Assembly (NCBI RefSeq): GCF_001581005.1
Contig: NZ_LHZV01000059.1
Location: forward strand, 45,841-109,840
Reading direction: 5' to 3'
Origin: Acetobacter orleanensis
GTDB taxonomy: Bacteria > Pseudomonadota > Alphaproteobacteria > Acetobacterales > Acetobacteraceae
DNA length: 64,000 nucleotides
Part shown: positions 52,127 to 60,600 of the stretch, one piece after another
Layout: the number at the start of each line of letters is the position of its first letter
Numbering within the stretch: position 1 is the stretch's first letter
Position numbers and translations under genes: made by a program
Notes under the pieces: model-generated
Databases searched by the model: none
Seen by the model: the letters and a program-made list of their open reading frames with translations, nothing else
Told to the model about the DNA's origin: nothing

Positions 52127-52720
52127 TTAGTGTTTGGAGAAATCAACAACCGGCGGGGTCTGTGCTTCAGGAGAAGCCTGATAGTACACGCGGGCATGGT
52201 AGCCCATAATGCCAGCCACCAGATTACCGGGGAAATGCATGACAGTCTGGTTATAAGACAGAATGGCCTGCTGCAAACGCTGGCGCGCCACGGTAATGCG
52301 GTTCTGTGAGCCTTCAAGCTGCACCATCAGGCGGGAGAAGTCCTGATTGGCTTGAAGCTGCGGGGACTGCTCCACAACAGCGTTAATCGCGCTGATTTCC
52401 TTGGCGTTCCGGCTCTGGGCTTCCAGAATTTTCTGCTGGAGGGTGGCGTTGTCCACCGTGCGCGGGTCAATGCGGTTCAGCGGGGTCTCGCCAGAACGTG
52501 CGGCGGCGTAATCCGTCAGCGTATCATGCTCGTGGGTCGCGTAGCCCTTCACGGTGTTGACCAAATTGGGGATGAGGTCAGACTGGCGCTGCACTTCATT
52601 CTGCAACTGACCTGTCTGCTCTTGCACGTTCTGGTCCGCCGCCATGAAGCGGTTGTAGCTGGACCCGAAAATCGCCAGCAGGGCAACGATCAGAATCGCA
52701 GGGATGAGAAGCTTCTTCAT
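52127..52720 (-). CDS. lemA: LemA family protein
   Basis: The protein has 197 residues from MKKLLIPAILIVALLAIFG, with a single N-terminal membrane anchor. The LemA domain follows: SYNRFMAADQNVQEQTGQLQNEVQRQSDLIPNLVNTVKGYATHE, then NQDFSRLMVQLEGSQNRITVARQRLQQAILSYNQTVMHFPGNLVA. These motifs (V..Q.s.v...L.qR.dLIPNLv..vkgya.hE and Y......fP..l.a) define the family. The function is not established; its partner is the TPM protein encoded next. Confidence 0.92.
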   Translation of the reverse strand: MKKLLIPAILIVALLAIFGSSYNRFMAADQNVQEQTGQLQNEVQRQSDLIPNLVNTVKGYATHEHDTLTDYAAARSGETPLNRIDPRTVDNATLQQKILEAQSRNAKEISAINAVVEQSPQLQANQDFSRLMVQLEGSQNRITVARQRLQQAILSYNQTVMHFPGNLVAGIMGYHARVYYQASPEAQTPPVVDFSKH

Positions 52721-52914
52721 CAGGGTATCCTTAATAAACGCATCAAAACAGATCCGTTTTGGGGGCATCACCCCAACCCTCACGGTTCTGTGTGTCGTTT
52801 CTCTTTACGCGAAAACGCTGACTCGATGCTAAATATTTCCGTCCTTATAAAAAGACGCAGCAAAAACCGCCTTACATCTTGGAGGGAGAAGCCGCGCCCT
52901 TTATAACTCTCTTC

Positions 52915-53895
52915 ATGATTATCATTACCGGTGGCGCCGGTTTCATTGGCTCATGCCTTCAGGCTTCCCTCGCCAGACGCGGGGAGGAAACCGTGGTGGT
53001 GGACTGGCTGGGTTCCGACCTCAAATGGCGGAATCTGGCAGCCCATGCCCCCTCCCGCGTTGTGGCCCCGGAAGAGCTTGAGGCTTTTCTAGCCACAAAC
53101 CCGAAAGTGGACGCCGTGTTCCACATGGGAGCCATCAGTGAGACTACTGCACGGGACGCCGACCTTGTGTGGCGGACCAACGTGGCCCTGACCCAGACCC
53201 TGTGGGACTGGTGCGCCCGCACAGAGACACACTTTATCTATGCGTCCTCCGCCGCCACCTACGGCGCGGCGGACAGGCCGGAATTGTTCTCTGATGATCC
53301 GGCAAAGCTGGACCAACTCACCCCGCTCAATCTCTATGGCTGGTCCAAACATACGTTTGATCAGCACGTCATGACCGGGCTGAAGAAGCACGCCCCGCGG
53401 CCGCCCCAGTGGGCCGGGCTGAAATTCTTCAACGTCTATGGCCCGAACGAATATCACAAAGGCAAAATGATCTCTGTGGTGAAGGTAAAGTATGACGAGG
53501 TGAAGGCTGGCAACCCTGCCCGCCTCTTCCGCTCCGACCGCCCGGACATTGCCGACGGCCAGCAGATGCGCGACTTCATCTGGGTGGGAGACGTAGTGAA
53601 TGTCATGCTGTGGCTGTATGAGACGCCTTCCGTCTCCGGCCTGTTCAACTGCGGCAGCGGCATCGCCCGGTCCTATCTGGATCTGGCCCATGCGGTGTGT
53701 GACGCCGCCGGATGCCCGCGCGACGTTGACTTTATCGACATGCCTGACAGCCTCCGTGGCCAGTATCAGTCCTACACGCAGGCCGACCTCACACGCTTGC
53801 GGGCGGCGGGCTATACAGGCACCTTCACGACGCTTGAAGACGGAATCCGTCAGTATGTGCAAGGCTACCTCGCCACGGATAACCCGTATCTCTGA
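52915..53895 (+). CDS. hldD: ADP-L-glycero-D-manno-heptose 6-epimerase
   Basis: The protein has 326 residues from MIIITGGAGFIGS (NADP-binding Rossmann motif; the longer frame from 52879 is not conserved). Catalytic YxxxK is in LYGWSKHTFD. Family-specific motifs are LKFFNVYGPNEYHKGKMISVV and IADGQQMRDFIWVGDVVNVMLWL. It epimerises ADP-heptose for the LPS inner core in the cytoplasm. It heads a long plus-strand operon, with lgt 39 bases downstream. Confidence 0.92.
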   Translation: MIIITGGAGFIGSCLQASLARRGEETVVVDWLGSDLKWRNLAAHAPSRVVAPEELEAFLATNPKVDAVFHMGAISETTARDADLVWRTNVALTQTLWDWCARTETHFIYASSAATYGAADRPELFSDDPAKLDQLTPLNLYGWSKHTFDQHVMTGLKKHAPRPPQWAGLKFFNVYGPNEYHKGKMISVVKVKYDEVKAGNPARLFRSDRPDIADGQQMRDFIWVGDVVNVMLWLYETPSVSGLFNCGSGIARSYLDLAHAVCDAAGCPRDVDFIDMPDSLRGQYQSYTQADLTRLRAAGYTGTFTTLEDGIRQYVQGYLATDNPYL

Positions 53896-53934
53896 CTTCC
53901 CCTCTCTCTGCCCCCTGTCCGGACACCCTGACGC

Positions 53935-54777
53935 ATGCTGCCAGTTCTGATTTTTCCACAATTTGACCCTGTGCTGGTGCATCTGGGGCCGCTTGCCATC
54001 CGGTGGTATGCACTGGCCTACATTGTGGGCATTGTGCTGGGGGTGGCCCTTCTACGCAGGCTGGTGCGCCTTGTCCCCCGCGTTGCCACGGTGGAACAGG
54101 CGGATGATTTTCTGGGCTGGGTCACGCTGGGTGTGCTGCTGGGGGGGCGTCTGGGCTATGTGCTGTTCTATCAGCCGGAGGTTTACCTCGCGCATCCGCT
54201 GAGCATTCTGGAAGTCTGGAAAGGCGGCATGTCCTTCCATGGCGGCGCACTGGGCGTGATTATCGCCATGGCGCTGTTTACGCGGCGCTATAAACTCAAT
54301 TTTCTGGCCTTTGCGGACCGCGTGACCGTTGCTGTGCCGGTCGGGCTGGCGCTGGGGCGCATTGCAAATTTCATCAATGGGGAACTCTGGGGCCGGGAAG
54401 CCCCTGCCACACTGCCTTGGGCCATGATTTTCCCCAATGCCGGACCGATCCCGCGCCATCCGTCCGAACTGTATGAAGCCCTGACGGAAGGGCTGCTGCT
54501 GTTCATCATCATGTTCGTGGCTTCCCGCCGGCAGAGTGTTCGGGAACAGCCCGGCTTTCTGGCCGGACTGTTTCTGGCGGGCTATTCCTGCGCGCGCACC
54601 TTCTGCGAGTTCTTTCGGGAGCCAGATGCATTTCTGGGCTTCCTGCCCGGTGGTGTCACCATGGGGCAGGTCCTGTGCATGCCCATGCTGCTGGCCGGGG
54701 TCGCGCTGATGGTCCACGCCTCCCGCAGCCCGGTTTACACGGGCCTGCCCGCCACCACTCCTGATACCGGGGCCTGA
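53935..54777 (+). CDS. lgt: Prolipoprotein diacylglyceryl transferase
   Basis: The protein has 280 residues with seven predicted membrane segments. Lgt motifs: LVHLGPLAIRWYALAYIVGIVLG, the FHGGALG loop (MSFHGGALGVIIAMALF), the signature GRIANFINGELWGR and PRHPSELYEALTEGLLLF. It attaches diacylglycerol to the lipobox cysteine of prolipoproteins at the inner membrane, the first step for all the lipoproteins seen in this window. It is essential in most Gram-negative bacteria. Confidence 0.95.
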   Translation: MLPVLIFPQFDPVLVHLGPLAIRWYALAYIVGIVLGVALLRRLVRLVPRVATVEQADDFLGWVTLGVLLGGRLGYVLFYQPEVYLAHPLSILEVWKGGMSFHGGALGVIIAMALFTRRYKLNFLAFADRVTVAVPVGLALGRIANFINGELWGREAPATLPWAMIFPNAGPIPRHPSELYEALTEGLLLFIIMFVASRRQSVREQPGFLAGLFLAGYSCARTFCEFFREPDAFLGFLPGGVTMGQVLCMPMLLAGVALMVHASRSPVYTGLPATTPDTGA

Positions 54778-54790
54778 TGGGGACCACCTG

Positions 54791-55870
54791 ATGCCCGGTC
54801 CAGCGCCCAACGCTCAGTGCTCGCCCCTGCCCGACCAGACGGAGCAGGCCGAGCGGCTGGACCATTTCATGGCGCGGGCCAATGCGCAGTATTACGCCAC
54901 GCACCCGCTGCTGAGTGATTTTATTACCGCGCCGGAAATCTCGCAGGTTTTTGGCGAACTGCTGGGCGCATGGGCCGCCACCGTTTGGGCCAGCATGGGG
55001 TGCCCAACCCCTGTCATTCTAGCAGAAGCCGGACCGGGGCGCGGCACCCTGATGGCCGACATGCTCCGGCTGATTACTGCCCGTGTGCCCGCTTTTGCTC
55101 AGGCTCTTGAGGTGCATCTGGTGGAAACCTCGCCGCTCATGCGGCAGGCACAGGCGGCCGCAGTTGCTCCTTTCGGGGCACGCTGGCCGAACCTTTCCCC
55201 CACATGGCACGCCACACTGAACAGTCTGCCGGATGGCCCCCTGATTCTGGTGGCCAATGAGTTTCTGGACGCACTCCCCATCCGCCAGTTTCTGCACACG
55301 CCCGAAGGATGGCAGGAACATTACGTGCAGAACGGCGCTTTCTGCTGCGTGCCCTGCCCGCCTCCCGCACTACCTGATGGCCGCGCGCTGGACCCGGACT
55401 GCGTGGTGGAACTCTGTGAACCGGCTCTGGAGCTTGCCCGTCTGCTCGGCCAACGTTTTGCCCGTACCACCGGAGCCGCGCTGTTTCTGGATTATGGCCA
55501 CAATTCCAGCCTGACTGGAGACTCCCTGCAAGCCCTGCGCCACGCCCGCCCGGCAAAACCGCTTGACGCCGCGGGTGAGGCCGATCTGACCGCCCATGTG
55601 GACTTTACCGCCTTTGCCGCCGCCGCCAGCCAAGCGGGTGCGGCCATCTGGGGGGCCGTCACACAAGGGACGTTTTTACGTGCTTTAGGGCTGACGGAAC
55701 GCACGGAACAACTCGCCGCCCATGCCAGTCCGCACGATGCGGCAGAATTACGCAGCGGCGCGCACCGACTGACCGCACCGGAAAAGATGGGGCATCTTTT
55801 CCGGGTTATGGCCCTTGCCTCTCCCTCACTCCCCATGCCCCCCGGCTTTATGAAAGGACCGGCTGAATGA
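54791..55870 (+). CDS. MidA-like SAM-dependent methyltransferase
   Basis: The protein has 359 residues. The N-terminus has QYYATHPLLSDFITAPEISQVFGELLGAWAA, then the SAM motif VILAEAGPGRGTLMADMLR, LILVANEFLDALPIRQFL and, near the C-terminus, FLDYGHNSSLTGDSLQALR and DLTAHVDFTAFA. This is the MidA/NDUFAF7 family (DUF185), arginine methyltransferases that in mitochondria act on complex I. The bacterial target is unknown. It starts 13 bases after lgt and overlaps pgeF by four bases. The first few residues of the usual domain appear shortened. Confidence 0.85.
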   Translation: MPGPAPNAQCSPLPDQTEQAERLDHFMARANAQYYATHPLLSDFITAPEISQVFGELLGAWAATVWASMGCPTPVILAEAGPGRGTLMADMLRLITARVPAFAQALEVHLVETSPLMRQAQAAAVAPFGARWPNLSPTWHATLNSLPDGPLILVANEFLDALPIRQFLHTPEGWQEHYVQNGAFCCVPCPPPALPDGRALDPDCVVELCEPALELARLLGQRFARTTGAALFLDYGHNSSLTGDSLQALRHARPAKPLDAAGEADLTAHVDFTAFAAAASQAGAAIWGAVTQGTFLRALGLTERTEQLAAHASPHDAAELRSGAHRLTAPEKMGHLFRVMALASPSLPMPPGFMKGPAE

Positions 55871-56667
55871 CATCCGGCCAGACTGCCCAGACACAGCCCT
55901 CCCCATTGACCAGCCCTCTGCTGTCTCCAGCCCGCCATGGATTTTTTACGCGCGAAGGTGGCGTGTCCACCGGCCCGTATGCCAGCCTGAACTGTTCAAC
56001 CCGCTCAGGGGATGGGGCCGCCTGTCTGGCCGAAAACCGTCGCCGCGTGGCAACCTGCCTTGGCGCGACACCGGAAAAACTGCTGGGCGTGACGCAAATC
56101 CACTGCCCGCGCGTGATAACGGTAGAAACCCCTTGGGCACCCGGCGCGGGTGAACAAGCGGACGCTATGGTGACACGCCTGCCGGATGTCGCGCTGGGCG
56201 TAATTACGGCTGACTGCGCACCAGTTCTGTTCACATCCAAGGATGGCAAGACTGTTGGAGCCGCTCATGCTGGTTGGCGCGGGGCGCTGGCCGGTGTGCT
56301 GGAAGCCACGCTGGACGCCATGCTGGCTCTGGGCGTGCAGCTTGCGAATATCTCCGCCGTCGTTGGCCCTTGCATCGCGCAGGAAAGCTACGAGACGGGT
56401 GAGGACATGCATGCTGCCATTACCTCAGCCGATGCGCAGGCCGTCCGCTTTTTTACACCCGGCAAGCCCGGCCATTACCAGTTTGATCTGGCAGGCTGGT
56501 GCGTCTTCCGGCTGGAACGCGCAGGAATTGGGCAGGTCGCCGCCCTTGGCGTGGACACACTGGCGGACGAGAAACGGTTTTTTAGCCATCGGCGACGTAC
56601 ATTGGCCGGAGGCGGGCCGATTGGGCACCAGATTTCAGTGATTGCAACAGGAGTGCAGAACGGATGA
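55867..56667 (+). CDS. pgeF: Peptidoglycan editing factor PgeF
   Basis: The protein has 266 residues with the laccase-domain motifs of PgeF/YfiH: HGFFTREGGVSTGPYASLN, VTQIHCPRVITV, VALGVITADCAPVLF, AAHAGWRGALAGVLEATL and VVGPCIAQESYE. His, Cys and His metal/active residues (H in THxH-like IH, C in ADC, H in AHAGWRG) are all present. It hydrolyses mis-incorporated residues from muropeptide precursors in the cytoplasm. Four-base overlaps on both sides show tight coupling. Confidence 0.93.
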   Translation: MTSGQTAQTQPSPLTSPLLSPARHGFFTREGGVSTGPYASLNCSTRSGDGAACLAENRRRVATCLGATPEKLLGVTQIHCPRVITVETPWAPGAGEQADAMVTRLPDVALGVITADCAPVLFTSKDGKTVGAAHAGWRGALAGVLEATLDAMLALGVQLANISAVVGPCIAQESYETGEDMHAAITSADAQAVRFFTPGKPGHYQFDLAGWCVFRLERAGIGQVAALGVDTLADEKRFFSHRRRTLAGGGPIGHQISVIATGVQNG

Positions 56668-57605
56668 GCGGCTTTTTCCGGCGCACGGTTCTTCCTCTGT
56701 CCGGGCTTTTCCTGTTGAGCGGCTGTATTGATGTGCCGCATCCTTTTTCCAATCCGGGTAAGGAAGCCACGCGGCTGGCCGCCAACGCCCCGCCGTCCCG
56801 GCTGGATATTCCCGTCTCGACAGAAAGCCGCCTGCCTGCTGAGGCCAGCCGACTATGGAGCAAGGATGTTGCGGCAGAACTGCTCCAACAGACAATCCCC
56901 GCTATGGCGCAACCTGTCCGCCCCGGAGACTGGTGGCTGAAAATGCGGGCCGACCAGCGAGGGGACCAGATTGTACCCGTCTATATGGTCATGACCCCCA
57001 AAAACGAAATTCGTGCCACGCAGGAAGGTGAGCCGATACAGGCCCTGCTCTGGACTGCGGCAGACCCGGCAACACTCAGCCTTGCCGCTCAGGATGCCGC
57101 CCCCAAAGTGGCGTCCGTACTAACCGGTATTCAGGCGGATGACATGGACAAAGACCCGCATAGCCTGAAGCACCGTGCCGCCCGCGTTTATTTTAAAGGA
57201 GTGACGGGGGCACCGGGGGACGGCAATATCTCGCTCAGCCGCGCCTTTGCGGCCTCCTTCCGCAACACGGCTGATGCACTCCAGAACTCGGCGGAAAACG
57301 CAGATTTCTCCGTCGCCACGACGGTTAAACTCAGCCCCGGCCCCGTTGGCACAACTGGCCACCCACAGCAGCATATTGAAATTATCTGGCGCGTGACGGA
57401 CAAAACCGGCAAGGAAGCCGGTGCCGCCACACAGCTCCATGATATTGATGCCCACTCTCTTGATGGCTACTGGGGTGATGTTGCGGTCGTAGCCGCACAG
57501 GAAGCCGCAGGGGCCGTCCGGCAGATTATTGACCGTTATTCCGGGCGTGATAATGCGCCGCTACCGCCGCCTGTTGATGCTGGGAAAAGCCATAAAAAAC
57601 AATGA
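56664..57605 (+). CDS. Putative lipoprotein, unknown function
   Basis: The protein has 313 residues with a signal peptide and lipobox (LLSGC, Cys near residue 20). The mature part begins IDVPHPFSNPGKEATRL, then alternates strands and helices (GDWWLKMRADQRGDQIVPVYMVMT, RAARVYFKGVTGAPGDGNISLSRAFAASF) and has HIEIIWRVTDKTGKEAG near the end. The fold might resemble periplasmic small-molecule or glycan-binding domains, but I know no family. It overlaps pgeF and the GT2 gene by four bases each, so it belongs to the operon. Confidence 0.6.
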   Translation: MSGFFRRTVLPLSGLFLLSGCIDVPHPFSNPGKEATRLAANAPPSRLDIPVSTESRLPAEASRLWSKDVAAELLQQTIPAMAQPVRPGDWWLKMRADQRGDQIVPVYMVMTPKNEIRATQEGEPIQALLWTAADPATLSLAAQDAAPKVASVLTGIQADDMDKDPHSLKHRAARVYFKGVTGAPGDGNISLSRAFAASFRNTADALQNSAENADFSVATTVKLSPGPVGTTGHPQQHIEIIWRVTDKTGKEAGAATQLHDIDAHSLDGYWGDVAVVAAQEAAGAVRQIIDRYSGRDNAPLPPPVDAGKSHKKQ

Positions 57606-58678
57606 TGAACAGTGATCCCAACCCCATAACGGAAGACGCGAATAACAAAAACATGTCCGAAACGCTCTCTATTGGGGTTGTTATCCCGTCATATAAAGTA
57701 AAACAACATATTCTAAACGTTATTTCACGCATTGGATCAGAAGTAGAAAAAATTTATGTCGTAGATGATTGCTGCCCGGAACATTCAGGACAATTTGTTG
57801 CGCAAAACTGCCACGATCCACGAGTAACAGTCCTCTACCACACCCAAAATCAAGGGGTGGGCGGTGCTGTGATGACCGGTTATCAGGCCGCTGTCGCTGA
57901 TGGTCTTGTAACCATTGTCAAAATTGACGGTGATGGACAAATGGACCCGGCGCTTATTCCGGAATTTGTCGCACCTATTTTTTCCGGCCATGCCGATTAT
58001 ACAAAAGGCAATCGATTTTTTAATCTGGAAGGGCTGGAACACATGCCAAAAGCAAGAATCTTTGGTAATGCTGTCCTGTCTCTTCTTACTAAAATCTCTT
58101 CCGGGTACTGGAGTCTTTTTGATCCAACCAATGGTTATACCGCCATACACCGAGATGTTGCCGCCATACTCCCAATGCACAAAATAAGCTGCCGCTATTT
58201 TTTTGAAACAGACATGCTGTTCCGGCTGAATATCTTGAAAGCAACGGTTATGGACATCCCCATGACTGCCGTTTATGGCGATGAGGTCAGCAACCTGAAA
58301 ATCAGAAAAATCATTCCTGAATTTTTACGAAAGCATTTTGAAAATTTTATAAAACGTCTTTTCTACAACTACTATCTTCGAGATATGTCCATCGCCTCGT
58401 TCCAACTCCCGCTCGGCATCCTGTTGCTGGTTATCGGGGGCAGTGTCGGAATTATCCACTGGCTGCATAGTGTGCAGGACGGCATCTATGCCTCAGCCGG
58501 TACCGTCATGCTTGCCGGACTACCCATTCTGCTGGGAACGCAGTTTATTCTTTCTTTTCTATCTTATGACATCAGCTCAGAACCCGGAAAACATCATGGG
58601 TTACCGCTCCATCGCGTTCTGAACACGTATCAGATCCAGAAAGACTTCCCAACACTGGCAAAGAAGGACGTAGCCTGA
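57602..58678 (+). CDS. GT2 polyprenyl-phosphate glycosyltransferase
   Basis: The protein has 358 residues. The GT-A domain has IGVVIPSYKVKQHILNVI, YVVDDCCPEHSG, VTVLYHTQNQGVGGAVMTGYQAAVADG and the nucleotide-sugar site VKIDGDGQMDPALIPEFV, as in dolichol-phosphate mannose synthase-like enzymes. Two C-terminal membrane helices (about residues 265-330) anchor it. It would transfer a sugar to undecaprenyl phosphate on the cytoplasmic face. The next two genes supply a flippase-like and a GT-C-like protein. Codon usage is more AT-rich than in the preceding operon genes, suggesting acquisition. Confidence 0.88.
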   Translation: MMNSDPNPITEDANNKNMSETLSIGVVIPSYKVKQHILNVISRIGSEVEKIYVVDDCCPEHSGQFVAQNCHDPRVTVLYHTQNQGVGGAVMTGYQAAVADGLVTIVKIDGDGQMDPALIPEFVAPIFSGHADYTKGNRFFNLEGLEHMPKARIFGNAVLSLLTKISSGYWSLFDPTNGYTAIHRDVAAILPMHKISCRYFFETDMLFRLNILKATVMDIPMTAVYGDEVSNLKIRKIIPEFLRKHFENFIKRLFYNYYLRDMSIASFQLPLGILLLVIGGSVGIIHWLHSVQDGIYASAGTVMLAGLPILLGTQFILSFLSYDISSEPGKHHGLPLHRVLNTYQIQKDFPTLAKKDVA

Positions 58679-59022
58679 TGGATATTGTTTACACGCTTTT
58701 ATGCGTGACAGGTATCGCATTCGGGCAAATCCTATTTAAACTCAGTGCAACCGGGTTCCAGAAAGCCGGAACGCTGCTTGACCCTGCCAGCCTTGGCATT
58801 CTGACAAGTGCGCTGGTTTTATATGGCCTCACAACCATAGGCTGGGTATGGATCCTGCAACGTGCGGAACTGGGACGGGTCTATCCCTTAATGGCCCTTG
58901 CCTTTGTGATAGTGCCTGTCCTGAGCTATATTTTTCTCCATGAAAGCTTTAATAGGCAATATGCATTTGGCGTTCTTTTAATTATATCCGGCATTCTAGT
59001 TTCTCTGGTACAAAAATCATGA
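58678..59022 (+). CDS. Small EamA/SMR-like flippase
   Basis: The protein has 114 residues with four membrane helices. The end of the third and start of the fourth (AELGRVYPLMALAFVIVPVLSYIFLHESF, then GVLLIISGILVSL) is the half-EamA pattern seen in ArnE/ArnF-type undecaprenyl-phosphosugar flippases. Start overlaps the GT2 stop by one base. It probably flips the lipid-linked sugar made by the GT2 enzyme to the periplasmic side; it may work as a homodimer because no second subunit is present. Confidence 0.75.
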   Translation: MDIVYTLLCVTGIAFGQILFKLSATGFQKAGTLLDPASLGILTSALVLYGLTTIGWVWILQRAELGRVYPLMALAFVIVPVLSYIFLHESFNRQYAFGVLLIISGILVSLVQKS

Positions 59023-60392
59023 AATTTATTTTTTTACCGAACTCTATTTCCCCAAAACTTTTAACCATTCTTGCCGCTCTCTTTATCGGCTTTTTCTGTT
59101 TCCTAGAAACGGGCATTATTCCACCCCTGCAATCGCCGGATGAACGCGATCACCTCAAACGCGCTTACTGGCTCTCAAAAGGCGAATTTTTCCTGAAAAC
59201 ACCAGCGGGTGAAGTTTCCGGCGGATTTGTTGATTCAGGGCTTGAGAACTACCTTGAATACTGCAGTAGATATGACAGACACACAGACAAAAAAATTGCA
59301 CAAAATGATTTAAATATCATAAGAAATTTTCAGTGGACTGCCGATAAAACGTTTACTGTTGCGCCGGGAACAGGATATTATTTCCCCATCCTTTACACAC
59401 CACAGGCCATCGGCCTGTCGATTGGCGAATACACACATCTCTCCATCGACAACTCATACAGGCTCGCGCGCCTGATGAGTGCCATAATAGCGTGTTTTAT
59501 CATCATTGCTGCTTTTGCCATCTCTGCGCCCAACGCTCTTGTTCTTGCACTTCTGGCAATTCCCATGACTCTGTTCCAGATTGCTGCTGCTAGTCTGGAT
59601 GGTATGGCTACGGCAGTCACAATACTGGCGCTTGCTGTTTTCTGTCAGACCAAACGCCTTGCAAGCCATACTCCGCCTGCGCTGCTGTACACACTCTCCA
59701 TTTCTGTAACGCTGGTTGCCGCATGCCGGCTCCATGCGTTACCCATTCTTCTGCTTCCGTTCATGGCATGGATTTACACAAAAAGAAAAAACGTCCTCTG
59801 GCAGACTCTTAGTTGTACTGCCTTTGTAATAGGGTGGACACTGCTTGCCATGAAAATGACAATCAGCAACCCTCATCCAGATACCTCTGTCCATGAAAAA
59901 CTTCTGGGAATTTTCCTGCATCCGCTTCATTTTGCACATTTGATTGTCAATACAATAGCAGACCCGGGTAAGCAGAATTTCTATATCTGTTCTTTTCTTG
60001 GCGATCTTGGATGGCTAGACACGCTCTTTCCCACGAAATTTTACGAGGCCCTGACGCTTTTACTTCTGGTCATCACGCTATTATGCCTCCCATGGAAAAA
60101 CCAACGCGAGACATGGATTTCGTCCGGTATTATGGCAGGTATGAGTCTGGCGTCCTGTCTGCTGATTTTTATGGCTCTTTACCTTGCATGGACCCCAGCT
60201 AACGCGTCCGAAATCGAAGGTATTCAGGGACGGTATTTTCTAATCCCTGCTCTATTTCTGGCTTATGCCTTAGGTGAACTAAAAATAACCCGCCGGTCTC
60301 TCTGCGCATTTTCCCTGTTTGCAGTTCTTTTTCTTTTCTCTACTTATTCAATGATCTCTGTCCTTTTAACACGATATTATATCGTGTCCTGA
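59019..60392 (+). CDS. DUF2142 membrane protein (GT-C-like)
   Basis: The protein has 457 residues with about eleven membrane helices. The first periplasmic loop has IIPPLQSPDERDHLKRAYWLSKGEFFL, the acidic DE(R/H)xH motif of DUF2142, and a second loop holds YYFPILYTPQAIGLSIG. DUF2142 proteins resemble GT-C glycosyltransferases that use polyprenyl-phosphate sugars in the periplasm. It overlaps the flippase gene by four bases, ending the operon. Acceptor unknown (LPS, teichoic-like polymer or protein). Confidence 0.8.
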   Translation: MKFIFLPNSISPKLLTILAALFIGFFCFLETGIIPPLQSPDERDHLKRAYWLSKGEFFLKTPAGEVSGGFVDSGLENYLEYCSRYDRHTDKKIAQNDLNIIRNFQWTADKTFTVAPGTGYYFPILYTPQAIGLSIGEYTHLSIDNSYRLARLMSAIIACFIIIAAFAISAPNALVLALLAIPMTLFQIAAASLDGMATAVTILALAVFCQTKRLASHTPPALLYTLSISVTLVAACRLHALPILLLPFMAWIYTKRKNVLWQTLSCTAFVIGWTLLAMKMTISNPHPDTSVHEKLLGIFLHPLHFAHLIVNTIADPGKQNFYICSFLGDLGWLDTLFPTKFYEALTLLLLVITLLCLPWKNQRETWISSGIMAGMSLASCLLIFMALYLAWTPANASEIEGIQGRYFLIPALFLAYALGELKITRRSLCAFSLFAVLFLFSTYSMISVLLTRYYIVS

Positions 60393-60600
60393 ATTCCGAA
60401 AAAATATCTAGCAACCGCGTTCAGGACTTGATGTGCATGTCATCGCGACAATTATCACGATGACAGCAGCATGCCGCCCGAGCAGTCCCAAGCACCGTTC
60501 GATCAAACAGAAGCGGATGAGACCGGATAAAGACATCAACCATAACAGGAAGCGTGGCTTAACCCGTAAGTCGATGTGAACGGATACAAAAGACTTCTCG

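Noticed and set aside
55137..56412. Several minus-strand frames of 100-150 codons
   Set aside because: They are antisense to the methyltransferase and pgeF genes and show no domain pattern.
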